In this document: positions 1 through 6,436 of the stretch, piece after piece
Layout: every line of letters starts with the position of its first letter
Position numbering within the stretch: the stretch's first letter is position 1
Origin: Pseudomonadota bacterium
GTDB lineage: Bacteria; Pseudomonadota; Gammaproteobacteria; UBA1113
Assembly (NCBI GenBank): GCA_021782065.1
Contig: JAJXVQ010000033.1
Coordinates: 1 to 10,782, forward strand
DNA length: 10,782 bases
Direction: 5' to 3'
Position numbers and translations under genes: made by a program
Notes under the pieces: generated by a model
Told to the model about the DNA's origin: nothing
The model's input: only the letters and a program-made list of their open reading frames with translations
The model's database searches: none

Positions 1-493
1 CTTTTAATTTTTCTGCAATTTCTTCGTCATTGCCTGAAGTCAATTTAACGCCAGCATCGCAAATTTTCGCCGCTAATACTGGTGAAATACAGACAAAACC
101 CAGTGGTTTTTTAGCATCGTACATCGCTTTGGTAAATTTGAGCGTACTCGCTTCCAACTGACAATTCGCCCCTTGCGCGGCAAAGTCAGATAAATTTGTC
201 ACAGCACCCAAACCGCCCACAAAAATAGCCGCATCAAAATCGCTTGCTTTAACCGCAGCAATATCTTTGATGTCGCCACGAGCAATACGCGCCGATTCAA
301 CCAAAACATTGCGCATTTCATCACTCACTTGTTGCGTTAAGTGATTCACTACCTGCCTTTGCCAAATATTTGGTGCTACGCATTGGTATTGCGCACCATT
401 GTTGTCTATAGACAATAAAGTTAATACCGCTTCATGTATTTCTGAGCCATCGAATACACCACAACCCGATAAAACAACCGCAATCTTCTTCAT
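1..493 (-). CDS. elbB: ElbB, DJ-1/PfpI-family glyoxalase-like protein (3' end outside window)
   Basis: Reading leftward from the ATG at 491-493, 164 codons are open to the window edge; the family is about 217 residues, so roughly the last quarter is missing. The start MKKIAVVLSGCGVFDGSEIH is nearly identical to the N-terminus of E. coli ElbB. NHLTQQ, RNVLVESARIARGDI, GGLGAVTNLSDFA and KPLGFVCISP follow in family order, and the Cys in GFVCISP is the expected nucleophile-elbow cysteine of the class I glutamine-amidotransferase-like fold. ElbB was historically linked to isoprenoid biosynthesis and has been reported to have weak glyoxalase activity; its physiological role is uncertain. A strong Shine-Dalgarno AAGGAG at 500-505, 6 nt from the ATG, fixes the start. 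It lies 62 nt downstream of hemB on the same strand, with a probable terminator in the gap, so co-transcription may be partial. Confidence 0.92.
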   Translation of the reverse strand, partial: MKKIAVVLSGCGVFDGSEIHEAVLTLLSIDNNGAQYQCVAPNIWQRQVVNHLTQQVSDEMRNVLVESARIARGDIKDIAAVKASDFDAAIFVGGLGAVTNLSDFAAQGANCQLEASTLKFTKAMYDAKKPLGFVCISPVLAAKICDAGVKLTSGNDEEIAEKLK

Positions 494-524
494 AATAAAC
501 TCCTTTAAAGATCAACACATCTTT

Positions 525-545
525 CAATAAAAGCCCATATTGGGC
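525..545 (-). terminator. Probable Rho-independent terminator after hemB
   Basis: On the minus strand the sequence reads GCCCA-ATA-TGGGC followed directly by TTTTATT, a 5-bp G/C-rich stem with a 3-nt loop and a short U-tract. It sits 10 nt past the hemB stop and upstream of the elbB ribosome binding site. The stem is short, so termination may be incomplete and could let some elbB readthrough. Confidence 0.45.
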
Positions 546-555
546 GCATCTTGCT

Positions 556-1545
556 TTAAGACACACATGAATTAAGAATAGTTACTATCTCTTTTGCATA
601 ATAAGTAATGATAAAATTAGCGCCCGCCCTTTTAATTGCGGTTAACACTTCCAAAGCCACCGCCATTTCATCGATGCTTCCTTGCGCAGCTGCAGCCTTA
701 ATCATCGCATATTCGCCACTGACATGGTAGGCCGCTAATGGCAATTCAGGAAAATTTTCCTTCACATCGCGTATAATGTCTAAATAGGTGTGCGCTGGCT
801 TGACCATCAACATATCGGCGCCTTCAGCAACATCTATGCTCGCTTCTTTCAATGCTTCAAAACGATTCGCTGGATCCATTTGATAGGTTTTACGATCGCC
901 TTGTTGCAAAGTGGTTTGTGCCGCCAAACGAAAAGGACCGTACAAAGCAGAACTATATTTTACCGCATAACTTAAAATAGGGATATGATTAAAGTCCGCA
1001 TCATCTAAGGCCGTACGTATGGCCGCAACCATGCCATCCATCATACCGCTAGGCGCAATGACATCCGCACCTGCACGCGCGTGGCTAACGGCTTGTTGCC
1101 CTAGTAGTTCTAAAGTACGATCGTTGTCTACATCCAAGCCCGACGCCGTTAAAGCGCCACAATGGCCATGGTCGGTGTATTCGCAAAAACACAGATCGGT
1201 CATAACCAAACACTGTGGATAATATTCTTTAAAAATACGCACTGCTTGTTGCACCACGCCATTATCGTGGCTGGCTTGACTGCCCAGCGCATCTTTGCTG
1301 TCGGGAATACCAAATAACATAACCCCTATTATGCCTAGGTCACGCAATGCTTTGACCTCGGCAACTAATTCATCGCTAGACCATTGATAATGCCCTGGCA
1401 AACTGGCTATAGGCTGACGTATGCCGCGCCCGGCACAGACAAATAAGGGTAAAATGAAGTCGTCGCTATGTAAACGTGTTTCTTGTAATAAACGCCTTAG
1501 GCTAGCATTTTGCCGTAATCGCCTAGGTCTTTGAATTAAGTTCAT
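556..1545 (-). CDS. hemB: Porphobilinogen synthase (delta-aminolevulinic acid dehydratase)
   Basis: 329 residues, full family length. HemB condenses two 5-aminolevulinate molecules to porphobilinogen, the second common step of tetrapyrrole (heme) synthesis, in the cytoplasm as a homo-octamer. Visible signatures: the zinc-site motif DLCFCEYTDHGHCG with Cys119, Cys121 and Cys129; the substrate-site lysine Lys196 in SYAVKYSSALYGPFR; the Schiff-base lysine Lys249 in MLMVKPA; and the GDRKTYQMDPANR and YHVSGEYAMIK blocks. All three zinc cysteines are present, so it belongs to the zinc-dependent rather than the magnesium-only class. GAGG at 1553-1556, 7 nt before the ATG, supports the start. A strong extended -10 lies just upstream and abuts the end of a palindromic repeat. 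elbB follows on the same strand. Confidence 0.98.
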   Translation of the reverse strand: MNLIQRPRRLRQNASLRRLLQETRLHSDDFILPLFVCAGRGIRQPIASLPGHYQWSSDELVAEVKALRDLGIIGVMLFGIPDSKDALGSQASHDNGVVQQAVRIFKEYYPQCLVMTDLCFCEYTDHGHCGALTASGLDVDNDRTLELLGQQAVSHARAGADVIAPSGMMDGMVAAIRTALDDADFNHIPILSYAVKYSSALYGPFRLAAQTTLQQGDRKTYQMDPANRFEALKEASIDVAEGADMLMVKPAHTYLDIIRDVKENFPELPLAAYHVSGEYAMIKAAAAQGSIDEMAVALEVLTAIKRAGANFIITYYAKEIVTILNSCVS

Positions 1546-1573
1546 CTCGGTGCCTCACAATATTAGACAGTTA

Positions 1574-1604
1574 ATTATAGCATAAAATCTATACCCATCG
1601 CCAA
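1574..1604 (-). promoter_or_regulatory. Putative hemB promoter, extended -10 abutting a repeat end
   Basis: On the minus strand TGC-TATAAT (1582 to 1574) is a perfect extended -10 element about 28 nt upstream of the hemB ATG. The best -35 candidate, TTGGCG (1604-1599), is 19 nt away and lies inside the outer arm of the palindromic repeat, whose end is at about 1587. Extended -10 promoters need little -35 contact, so the promoter could work alone, but the repeat now forms its upstream region. Confidence 0.5.
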
Positions 1605-1754
1605 TGAAAATACGCGACCTTGATGAATATTAATATTTTAGCCAAAGCTTTTTTATCCTCAATACTCGGAGTATCAAGTACAGGCTCCAATCGGAGATCC
1701 AGTTTTAAATCAAGTTTTTTCTGGATCCCCGACTGCGGCCTAGTTGAGGATGAC
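1587..1754. repeat. Palindromic dispersed element, copy R1 (one outer arm)
   Basis: The outer arm begins with ATCTATACCCATCGCCAATG at 1587 and continues through TTGATGAATA to about 1650. The core runs from TATCCTC at 1654 to GAGGATGAC at 1754. Inside, ATCCAG (1697-1702) and CTGGAT (1721-1726) form an inner hairpin, and ACTCGGAGTA (1664-1673) forms another short palindrome. There is no matching outer arm on the comM side. It fills most of the 258-bp comM-hemB gap and its outer end meets the hemB promoter. The open frame that crosses it on the minus strand is not judged to be a gene. Confidence 0.8.
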
Positions 1755-1803
1755 AATCTTCTGGTTTGCAGTTGCTTTGGGCACTCAACTCGCAACGATA
1801 AAC

Positions 1804-3321
1804 CTATAAATCCACTGCCATCAATGCCGTCTGATACGCAAAAGCCTCAGCTAAATGTGTTTCTTCTATGAAATCGCATAGTGCTAGATCGGCAATCGTA
1901 CGCGCTAATTTTAAAATACGGTGATAACTGCGTGCTGATAAACGTCTTTCTTCGACTATAGAAACCGCATAATGTTGCAAAGTTTGTGTCAAATGACAAT
2001 ATTGCACTAGATTTTGATGCGTTAACCGCGCATTGGATTGCTGCTGCCTTTGGTATTGTTTATTACGTGCATCAACTACACGCGCTTGCACCGTATGGCT
2101 GTTTTCAACCACTTCTGTTGTGTTTAATAAGATCTGCGGCGGCAATTGCGCTACCGTAATGCGCATATCGATGCGATCTAAAAAAGGCCCAGATAAGCGC
2201 TGATGATAACGCTGAATTTGCTCCGCACTACAATGACATTGTCCCAATGGATTACCATAGTGGCCGCAAGGACAAGGATTCATCGCCGCAATGAGTTGAA
2301 AACGCGACGGGAATTCTGCTTGCTGTGCGGCTCTAGAAATAACCACTACACCCGATTCTAAAGGTTCACGCAACGATTCTAAAACGCGACGCTGAAATTC
2401 TGGAAGTTCATCTAAAAACAACACGCCTTGATGTGCTAAAGAAATTTCTCCTGGTTTAGGTGGAGAACCTCCCCCCACCAAAGCCACGCTCGATGCTGTA
2501 TGATGCGGCGCACGAAAAGGCCTACAAAACCAACGCTTATTGAGCGCACTATGTCCTTGTAAACTGTACACCGCTGCCACATCTAAAGTTTCTTCTTCCG
2601 TCATCGGCGGTAAAATGCTCGCTAAACGATGTGCCAACATGGTTTTGCCAGTACCAGGCGGTCCTACCATTAACAAACTGTGTTCGCCGGCAGCCGCTAT
2701 TTCTAATGCTCGTCGTGCTTGTGGTTGCCCTTTCACATCGCTTAAATCAAAATAATGTTTGTGATCTTCAGTCTGAGTTGGACTAGCGGTAATCTCTGGT
2801 AAGGGCATTCCCTTTTTTGAGAAATGTGCACACACATCTAATAAATGTTGAGCGGAACGCGCTTGCAAGTGACGTACACAAGTCACATCAGCAGCATTGT
2901 CTGCAGGTATAATGAGTGTTTTACCCGCTTTTTGGCAATGAATAGCAAAAGGCACCAAACCTGTAGTGGGTCGCAATGAACCGGATAAAGCCAACTCTCC
3001 AGCAAATTCATAGCCGCTGTAATCGTGTTTTTTTAATTGCTCAGATGCGATTAAGATCCCTAAGGCAATAGCCAGATCGTAACGACCACCTTCTTTAGGC
3101 ATTTCTGCTGGAGCTAGATTAATGGTAATACGGCGGGCTGGAAATTCAAATTGACTGTTCATAATAGCGCTGCGCACGCGTTCTTTGCTTTCTCTCACGG
3201 CCGCTTCAGGTAAGCCTACGATGTTAAACCGTGGTACGCCACCCGTAATATGCGTTTCAACGGTAACCACCGGCGCTTGCACGCCGATCTGCGCGCGGGA
3301 AAATAAAATTGCTAAACCCAT
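1804..3321 (-). CDS. comM: ComM/YifB-family AAA+ ATPase (Mg-chelatase-like)
   Basis: 505 residues from the chosen start, matching the roughly 506 of E. coli YifB. In Vibrio, ComM is a hexameric helicase that drives branch migration when transforming DNA is integrated; in non-competent species its role is less clear. Domains: an N-terminal Lon-protease-like (S5-fold) domain with HITGGVPRFNIVGLPEAAV and NLAPAEMPKEGGRYDL; Walker A GPPGTGKT at 220-227; Walker B VLFLDELPEF at 300-309; the family zinc-like cluster NPCPCGHYG...CHC from about 348; GPFLDRIDMR with a candidate arginine finger near 378-386; and a C-terminal sensor-2 region SARSYHRILKLARTIADL. MGLAILFSRAQIG matches the family N-terminus and has a G-rich ribosome binding site 4-5 nt away. 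An in-frame ATG at 3372 would add 17 residues atypical of the family and lies inside a repeat. ubiK is immediately upstream. Confidence 0.95.
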   Translation of the reverse strand: MGLAILFSRAQIGVQAPVVTVETHITGGVPRFNIVGLPEAAVRESKERVRSAIMNSQFEFPARRITINLAPAEMPKEGGRYDLAIALGILIASEQLKKHDYSGYEFAGELALSGSLRPTTGLVPFAIHCQKAGKTLIIPADNAADVTCVRHLQARSAQHLLDVCAHFSKKGMPLPEITASPTQTEDHKHYFDLSDVKGQPQARRALEIAAAGEHSLLMVGPPGTGKTMLAHRLASILPPMTEEETLDVAAVYSLQGHSALNKRWFCRPFRAPHHTASSVALVGGGSPPKPGEISLAHQGVLFLDELPEFQRRVLESLREPLESGVVVISRAAQQAEFPSRFQLIAAMNPCPCGHYGNPLGQCHCSAEQIQRYHQRLSGPFLDRIDMRITVAQLPPQILLNTTEVVENSHTVQARVVDARNKQYQRQQQSNARLTHQNLVQYCHLTQTLQHYAVSIVEERRLSARSYHRILKLARTIADLALCDFIEETHLAEAFAYQTALMAVDL

Positions 3322-3324
3322 AGG

Positions 3325-3349
3325 TCCCCCCTGATTATTTTTTGGGGGA
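3325..3349 (-). promoter_or_regulatory. Hairpin that would mask the comM ribosome binding site
   Basis: In the comM leader, UCCCCC (3349-3344) can pair with GGGGGA (3330-3325) across a 13-nt A-rich loop. The G strand is itself the Shine-Dalgarno region of comM, 4-5 nt from the ATG at 3321. Pairing would hide it, so comM translation may need ribosomes arriving from ubiK, or melting of the stem. Seen: the complementarity. Inferred: the regulation. Confidence 0.4.
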
Positions 3350-3367
3350 TGGTTATGATTCTCTTTT

Positions 3368-3454
3368 GTCATTCCGACAAGGTCGCGAGGCCGCAGTCAG
3401 GAATGACAAAGCGTTGATTCAAATCTCGCATCTTCATTGGAAATGAGTATAGAT
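3368..3454. repeat. Palindromic dispersed element, copy R2, inserted in the 3' end of ubiK
   Basis: The core spans 3368-3407, from GTCATTCCGAC to AGTCAGGAATGAC, around the G/C-rich AAGGTCGCGAGGCCGC. The outer arm continues right through TTGATTCAAATCTCGCATC and CATTGGAAATGAGTATAGAT, ending at 3454. No left arm is visible. The whole copy is read in frame by ubiK: the arm and core give residues 91-117, and the terminal GGAATGAC supplies the TGA stop. The same bases create an ATGA stop/start overlap with an in-frame ATG upstream of comM. Confidence 0.85.
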
Positions 3455-3722
3455 CAGCTATTCGCCTTTCTTTTTTTTTCTTCTTCTCTTCTTCTAATTC
3501 TTCAATTTTTTCTGCTAACTCTTCTAATTTTAAACGCGTTTTACTCAACACTTTAGTTTGCACATCAAATTCATCGCGCGTGACTAAATCTAATTTAGAA
3601 AAAGCACTTTGCAAAACACTGTGGAAATTTTTTTCTAAGTCTTTTTTAGCATCGTGAAAACTATCGGGCAAAACATCCGTTAGTTTTTTCGACAGCGCAT
3701 CAAAAAATTTGGAATCAAACAT
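3369..3722 (-). CDS. ubiK: UbiK ubiquinone biosynthesis accessory factor with repeat-derived C-terminal tail
   Basis: 117 residues. UbiK (YqiC, BMFP domain) is a small coiled-coil protein that works with UbiJ and assists the aerobic ubiquinone-biosynthesis enzyme complex. The diagnostic block KLDLVTRDEFDVQTKVLSKTR at 43-63 closely matches E. coli. Residues 64-88 are a Glu/Lys-rich coiled coil ending in KKKKKERRIAD. E. coli UbiK is about 96 residues and natural variation at this end is high. Here residues 91-117, beginning LYSFPMKMRDLNQRFVIPDCG and ending LATLSE, are the translation of palindromic repeat R2, which also provides the stop codon. The tail is a Cys-containing extension unrelated to the family. 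An A9 run (coding strand, 3479-3471) lies just before it, and both other frames stop within a few codons of that run. AGGAG precedes the ATG. Identity is confident; whether the tail is harmless is unknown. Confidence 0.9.
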   Translation of the reverse strand: MFDSKFFDALSKKLTDVLPDSFHDAKKDLEKNFHSVLQSAFSKLDLVTRDEFDVQTKVLSKTRLKLEELAEKIEELEEEKKKKKERRIADLYSFPMKMRDLNQRFVIPDCGLATLSE

Positions 3723-3762
3723 AATTTCTCCTCGCGTATAGACTGCAATCCGTATAGTCAGT

Positions 3763-3797
3763 TATGATATACTTTGTACGGTACAAAGTATAGCATA
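3763..3797. promoter_or_regulatory. Long inverted repeat with face-to-face extended -10 elements between ubiK and glnK
   Basis: The arms (3763-3779 and 3781-3797) are 17 bp with a single mismatch around a central G at 3780; the inner 12 bp of each arm, including ATACTTTGTAC, match perfectly. Each arm contains an extended -10: TGA-TATACT on the plus strand (3768-3773) for glnK and TGC-TATACT on the minus strand (3792-3787) for ubiK. The latter has TTTTTA 17 nt upstream as a weak -35. Both predicted start sites fall near the centre, so the two polymerases would compete. It could equally be an operator for a dimeric repressor; no known consensus was recognised, and no sigma-54 GG/GC promoter was seen. 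Confidence 0.6.
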
Positions 3798-3812
3798 GTA
3801 CTACTACATTAA

Positions 3813-4163
<351 letters not shown>

Positions 4164-4166
4164 GCA

Positions 4167-4451
4167 TCACCAATTCCATGGGTCAATCTCATCCTCGGCG
4201 TAGTCCGGTATGATGGTCGTATCGTTTACAGGCGGCGTGGTAGTAGTCTCGGCCTCAGGCTTTGTTTTTTCTTGAGTATTTTTTTGCGTGACCGGTGTTT
4301 GCGGCTTGCTTTGATCACCCCCCAGCACAAATACGTCCTTTTTATGCACGCCTGTCGCTTCGCCAGGCATATAAAGCGGGCCACTCTGCCCACAGGCTGA
4401 TAGTAAAGCAGCGCTAAGCAGTACGCTTAAGATTTTGATTCTATTTTCCAT
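4167..4451 (-). CDS. lptM: LptM-type small lipoprotein (YifL family)
   Basis: 94 residues. LptM (YifL) is an outer-membrane lipoprotein that helps the LptD-LptE lipopolysaccharide translocon mature by assisting LptD disulfide formation. Seen: a short basic N-terminus (ENRIK), a hydrophobic stretch ILSVLLSAALL, and a lipobox LSAC with lipidated Cys20, followed by GQSGPLYMPG, which matches the family hallmark CGxxGPLYxP. The remainder is a Pro/Thr/Lys-rich, probably disordered tail ending in DEIDPWNW; it is longer than the E. coli protein. The family motif is very short, so assignment rests on the Cys-Gly...GPLY block and length. The Shine-Dalgarno is weak (AGAAGAG well upstream). Its stop is 3 bp from the glnK stop on the other strand. 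Confidence 0.8.
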   Translation of the reverse strand: MENRIKILSVLLSAALLSACGQSGPLYMPGEATGVHKKDVFVLGGDQSKPQTPVTQKNTQEKTKPEAETTTTPPVNDTTIIPDYAEDEIDPWNW

Positions 4452-4487
4452 TTTCTGTAATAACTCTTCTAAAACCTATTTCATTTG

Positions 4488-4517
4488 TATTATACTCAGC
4501 TTTAGTTAACAACAAAA
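4488..4517. promoter_or_regulatory. Overlapping divergent -10 elements for lptM and the hydrolase gene
   Basis: TATTATACT gives TATACT on the plus strand (4491-4496), about 40 nt before the hydrolase ATG, and TATAAT on the minus strand (4494-4489), about 38 nt before the lptM ATG. The -35 regions are poor on both strands (TTTTGT at 4517-4512 for lptM). Near-symmetric -10 elements of this kind can fire in both directions. This is inferred from sequence only. Confidence 0.4.
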
Positions 4518-4536
4518 GTACACGGACGCAAAACTC

Positions 4537-5208
4537 ATGAATGCATTGTTAGAACATATCACATTAGAGCCCGATTCCCCTGCCGAGGCTTCTGTCATCT
4601 GGTTTCATGGTCTGGGTGCCGACGGCAACGATTTTGTGCCTCTAGTGCCACAACTAGAATTGCCTAAAACATTGCCAGTGCGTTTTATCTTCCCACATGC
4701 TCCCGTTATTCCCGTTACCATCAATGGCGGTTATCCCATGCCAGCGTGGTTTGATATCACTACTCTTACACCAGAACTCAAGATAGATGAAAAAGGCTTG
4801 AGAGCAGCAATCAAAGCCGCTCACGATTTAATAGCGGTCGAAATTAACAGAGGCATACCGCCCGCACGCATCATTTTAGCGGGTTTTTCACAAGGCGGCG
4901 CTATGGCTTTATCTGCTGCCTTAACTTATCCAGACACTTTAGCCGGTATTATTGCTTTATCCACTTTTATTCCACCGACGGAGTTAGCGCATATTAGCAA
5001 GCATCGGCCACCCATTTATATGGCTCATGGCAACATGGACGATGTAGTACCTATGCCCTTAGGTGAACGAACACGTTCTTTGCTTGAGCAACAGGGCTTC
5101 GAAGTTTGCTGGAATGTTTATACGATGGGACATGAGGTTTGTAAGAATGAGATTGACTCCATTTCTAAATGGTTGCAAGAATGTTTGGTTGCTGTGCAGA
5201 CACAATGA
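4537..5208 (+). CDS. Alpha/beta-hydrolase, carboxylesterase/acyl-protein-thioesterase-like
   Basis: 223 residues, the usual size of the phospholipase/carboxylesterase (Abhydrolase_2) family. These soluble serine hydrolases cleave short acyl esters or thioesters; the natural substrate cannot be read from sequence. Visible: IWFHGLGADGNDF at 21-33, the oxyanion-hole region; FPHAP and GGYPMPAWFDI, typical of the family; the nucleophile elbow GFSQG with Ser118; the acid Asp168 in HGNMDDVVP; and His199 in MGHEV. The catalytic triad is therefore complete. No signal peptide is seen. The ribosome binding site is weak. The last codon and the TGA stop lie in the outer arm of palindromic repeat R3, so the original C-terminus may have been slightly longer or different. 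A Kdo hydroxylase gene follows on the same strand after the repeat. Confidence 0.9.
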   Translation: MNALLEHITLEPDSPAEASVIWFHGLGADGNDFVPLVPQLELPKTLPVRFIFPHAPVIPVTINGGYPMPAWFDITTLTPELKIDEKGLRAAIKAAHDLIAVEINRGIPPARIILAGFSQGGAMALSAALTYPDTLAGIIALSTFIPPTELAHISKHRPPIYMAHGNMDDVVPMPLGERTRSLLEQQGFEVCWNVYTMGHEVCKNEIDSISKWLQECLVAVQTQ

Positions 5209-5280
5209 AAATATGCGAGCTTGATGAATACTATAGATTTGAATCGAAGCTTTGTCATCCTCGACGAAGTCGGGGATGAC
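5203..5280. repeat. Palindromic dispersed element, copy R3 (short core, left arm)
   Basis: The outer arm starts within CAATGAAAATATGCGAG at 5203 and continues through TTGATGAATACTATAG and TTTGAATCGAAGC. The minimal 27-nt core (5254-5280) is GTCATCCTCGAC-GAA-GTCGGGGATGAC, a 12-bp stem with one non-matching pair. It lacks the outermost ATACCCATCG part of the arm and has no right arm. The hydrolase stop codon TGA (5206-5208) is inside the element. The compact hairpin followed by AATGTTTTC might weaken readthrough into the next gene. Confidence 0.82.
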
Positions 5281-5327
5281 AATGTTTTCAAAGCATAATA
5301 TTCTATTTGACGTTAGGAGTTTTCTTT

Positions 5328-6248
5328 ATGGACATCTTAAAACCCATCGCCGTTGATAATTGGCATGGCGAAGTCAATAATGAAACAGCACAAGAAGCTA
5401 TACACTCGCTAGAACATGGCAAAATTGTTTTTTTACCGCAATTAAACTTTGCGCTTTCCACTGATGAAAATAACCTATTATCGCCTGCATTGACTGATCC
5501 AAAACAAAAAAATATTAGTCTTAACCCACACTCAGGTAAAACCTGTGGTGTTGTAGGTTCAGCACCACAACAAACGCAATTAAATAATTTGCTGCAACGT
5601 TATCATCAACATGCCTTAGCTTTAGTCAATACTTTATTTCCTAGCTATCAAAAGCATCTTACCGCAGGACGTACCCGCTTACGCACCGTAGAAGTTTCGG
5701 GACGTAGTAGCTCTTATAAAAAAGATGATAGCCGTTTACACGTAGACTCTTTTTCGGCCACACCGGTCAATGGCTACCGCATTTTGCGCGTATTTAGCAA
5801 CGTCAATCCGCATGGCGTTGCGCGCATTTGGCAAACGGGCGAATCTTTTAGCACCGTTGCGAAAAGATTTATTCCTGAGATTCCGTCTATATCTGCAGTA
5901 GAGCAACAGTTACTACATTTATTTAGAATCACCAAAACTCCGCGTTCGCTGTATGATCATTTTATGTTAAACATACACAATAGAATGAAAAAAAGTATCG
6001 CTTATCAACAGTCGGTGATCAAAACCACCTTAAGCCTGCCGCCAAAAAGCTCTTGGATAGTGTATACAGATCAAGTTTCGCACGCCGCCATCTCTGGACA
6101 ACATGTGTTAGAGCAAACTTTTTATTTGCCCCCTACGGTCATGCATTATCCTGAAACAACGCCCTTGTTCGTTTTGGAAGAAATGCTAAAGCATCCATTA
6201 ACCATTAAAAATAAAGAACGTTCTCCGCTAACGGTAGCAGAGTTTTAA
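5328..6248 (+). CDS. kdoO: Kdo hydroxylase family protein (Fe(II)/2-oxoglutarate-dependent dioxygenase)
   Basis: 306 residues, about full family length. KdoO 3-hydroxylates Kdo in the lipopolysaccharide inner core, giving the Ko sugar, using iron, 2-oxoglutarate and oxygen. The family block RLHVDSFSATPVNGYRILRV, then FSNVNPHG and RIWQTGESF, carries the iron-binding His138-x-Asp140 pair. VSHAAISGQHVLEQTFYL supplies the likely distal histidine, His252. RTRLRTVEVSGR before the HxD also fits the family. The ATG at 5328 is chosen because AGGAG (5315-5319) is 8 nt upstream; an in-frame TTG at 5307 lies before that site and would only add MTLGVFF. Function is assigned by family; hydroxylation of this organism's Kdo is inferred. 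With lptM 0.9 kb away, it gives the region a mild LPS theme. It is convergent with nudC across repeat R4. Confidence 0.87.
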   Translation: MDILKPIAVDNWHGEVNNETAQEAIHSLEHGKIVFLPQLNFALSTDENNLLSPALTDPKQKNISLNPHSGKTCGVVGSAPQQTQLNNLLQRYHQHALALVNTLFPSYQKHLTAGRTRLRTVEVSGRSSSYKKDDSRLHVDSFSATPVNGYRILRVFSNVNPHGVARIWQTGESFSTVAKRFIPEIPSISAVEQQLLHLFRITKTPRSLYDHFMLNIHNRMKKSIAYQQSVIKTTLSLPPKSSWIVYTDQVSHAAISGQHVLEQTFYLPPTVMHYPETTPLFVLEEMLKHPLTIKNKERSPLTVAEF

Positions 6249-6296
6249 GTATTTGATGCGAGTTTAATGCTGTAAGCCATCAGAAACAAAAGTGTT

Positions 6297-6430
6297 GTCA
6301 TCTTCGACAAGGCCGCGAGGCCGCAGTCGGGGATCCAGAAGAAAACTTCAGTCGAAACTGGACCCCCGGCCTTCGGCCGAGGATGACAAAGTTTCAATTC
6401 AAGATTAGAGTATCCATCATAGTTTTCATA
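6297..6430. repeat. Palindromic dispersed element, copy R4, between convergent genes
   Basis: The core (6297-6387) runs from GTCATCTTCGAC through AAGGCCGCGAGGCCGCAGTC, an inner hairpin made of GGATCCAG and its partner CTGGACCC, and CCGGCCTTCGGCCGAGGATGAC. The G/C palindrome CCGGCC-TTC-GGCCG is a strong small hairpin in its own right. A diverged right arm (TTTCAATTCAAGATTAGAGTATCCATCAT) reaches about 6430 in pieces; the left arm is barely recognisable. It lies between kdoO and nudC stops and could act as a terminator in both directions. Confidence 0.8.
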
Positions 6431-6436
6431 TTCATG

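Noticed and set aside
1589..1795. Minus-strand open frame of 68 codons between comM and hemB
   Set aside because: It is made mostly of repeat R1, lacks a ribosome binding site and has no recognisable family; its SSSTRPQSGIQ piece recurs wherever the repeat is read in that frame.
3322..3372. Upstream ATG for comM at 3372
   Set aside because: The added 17 residues are not family-like, the ATG comes from repeat R2, and the internal ATG at 3321 matches the family start MGLA.
5307..5327. TTG start for the Kdo hydroxylase
   Set aside because: It lies upstream of the AGGAG site that serves the ATG at 5328, and has no site of its own.
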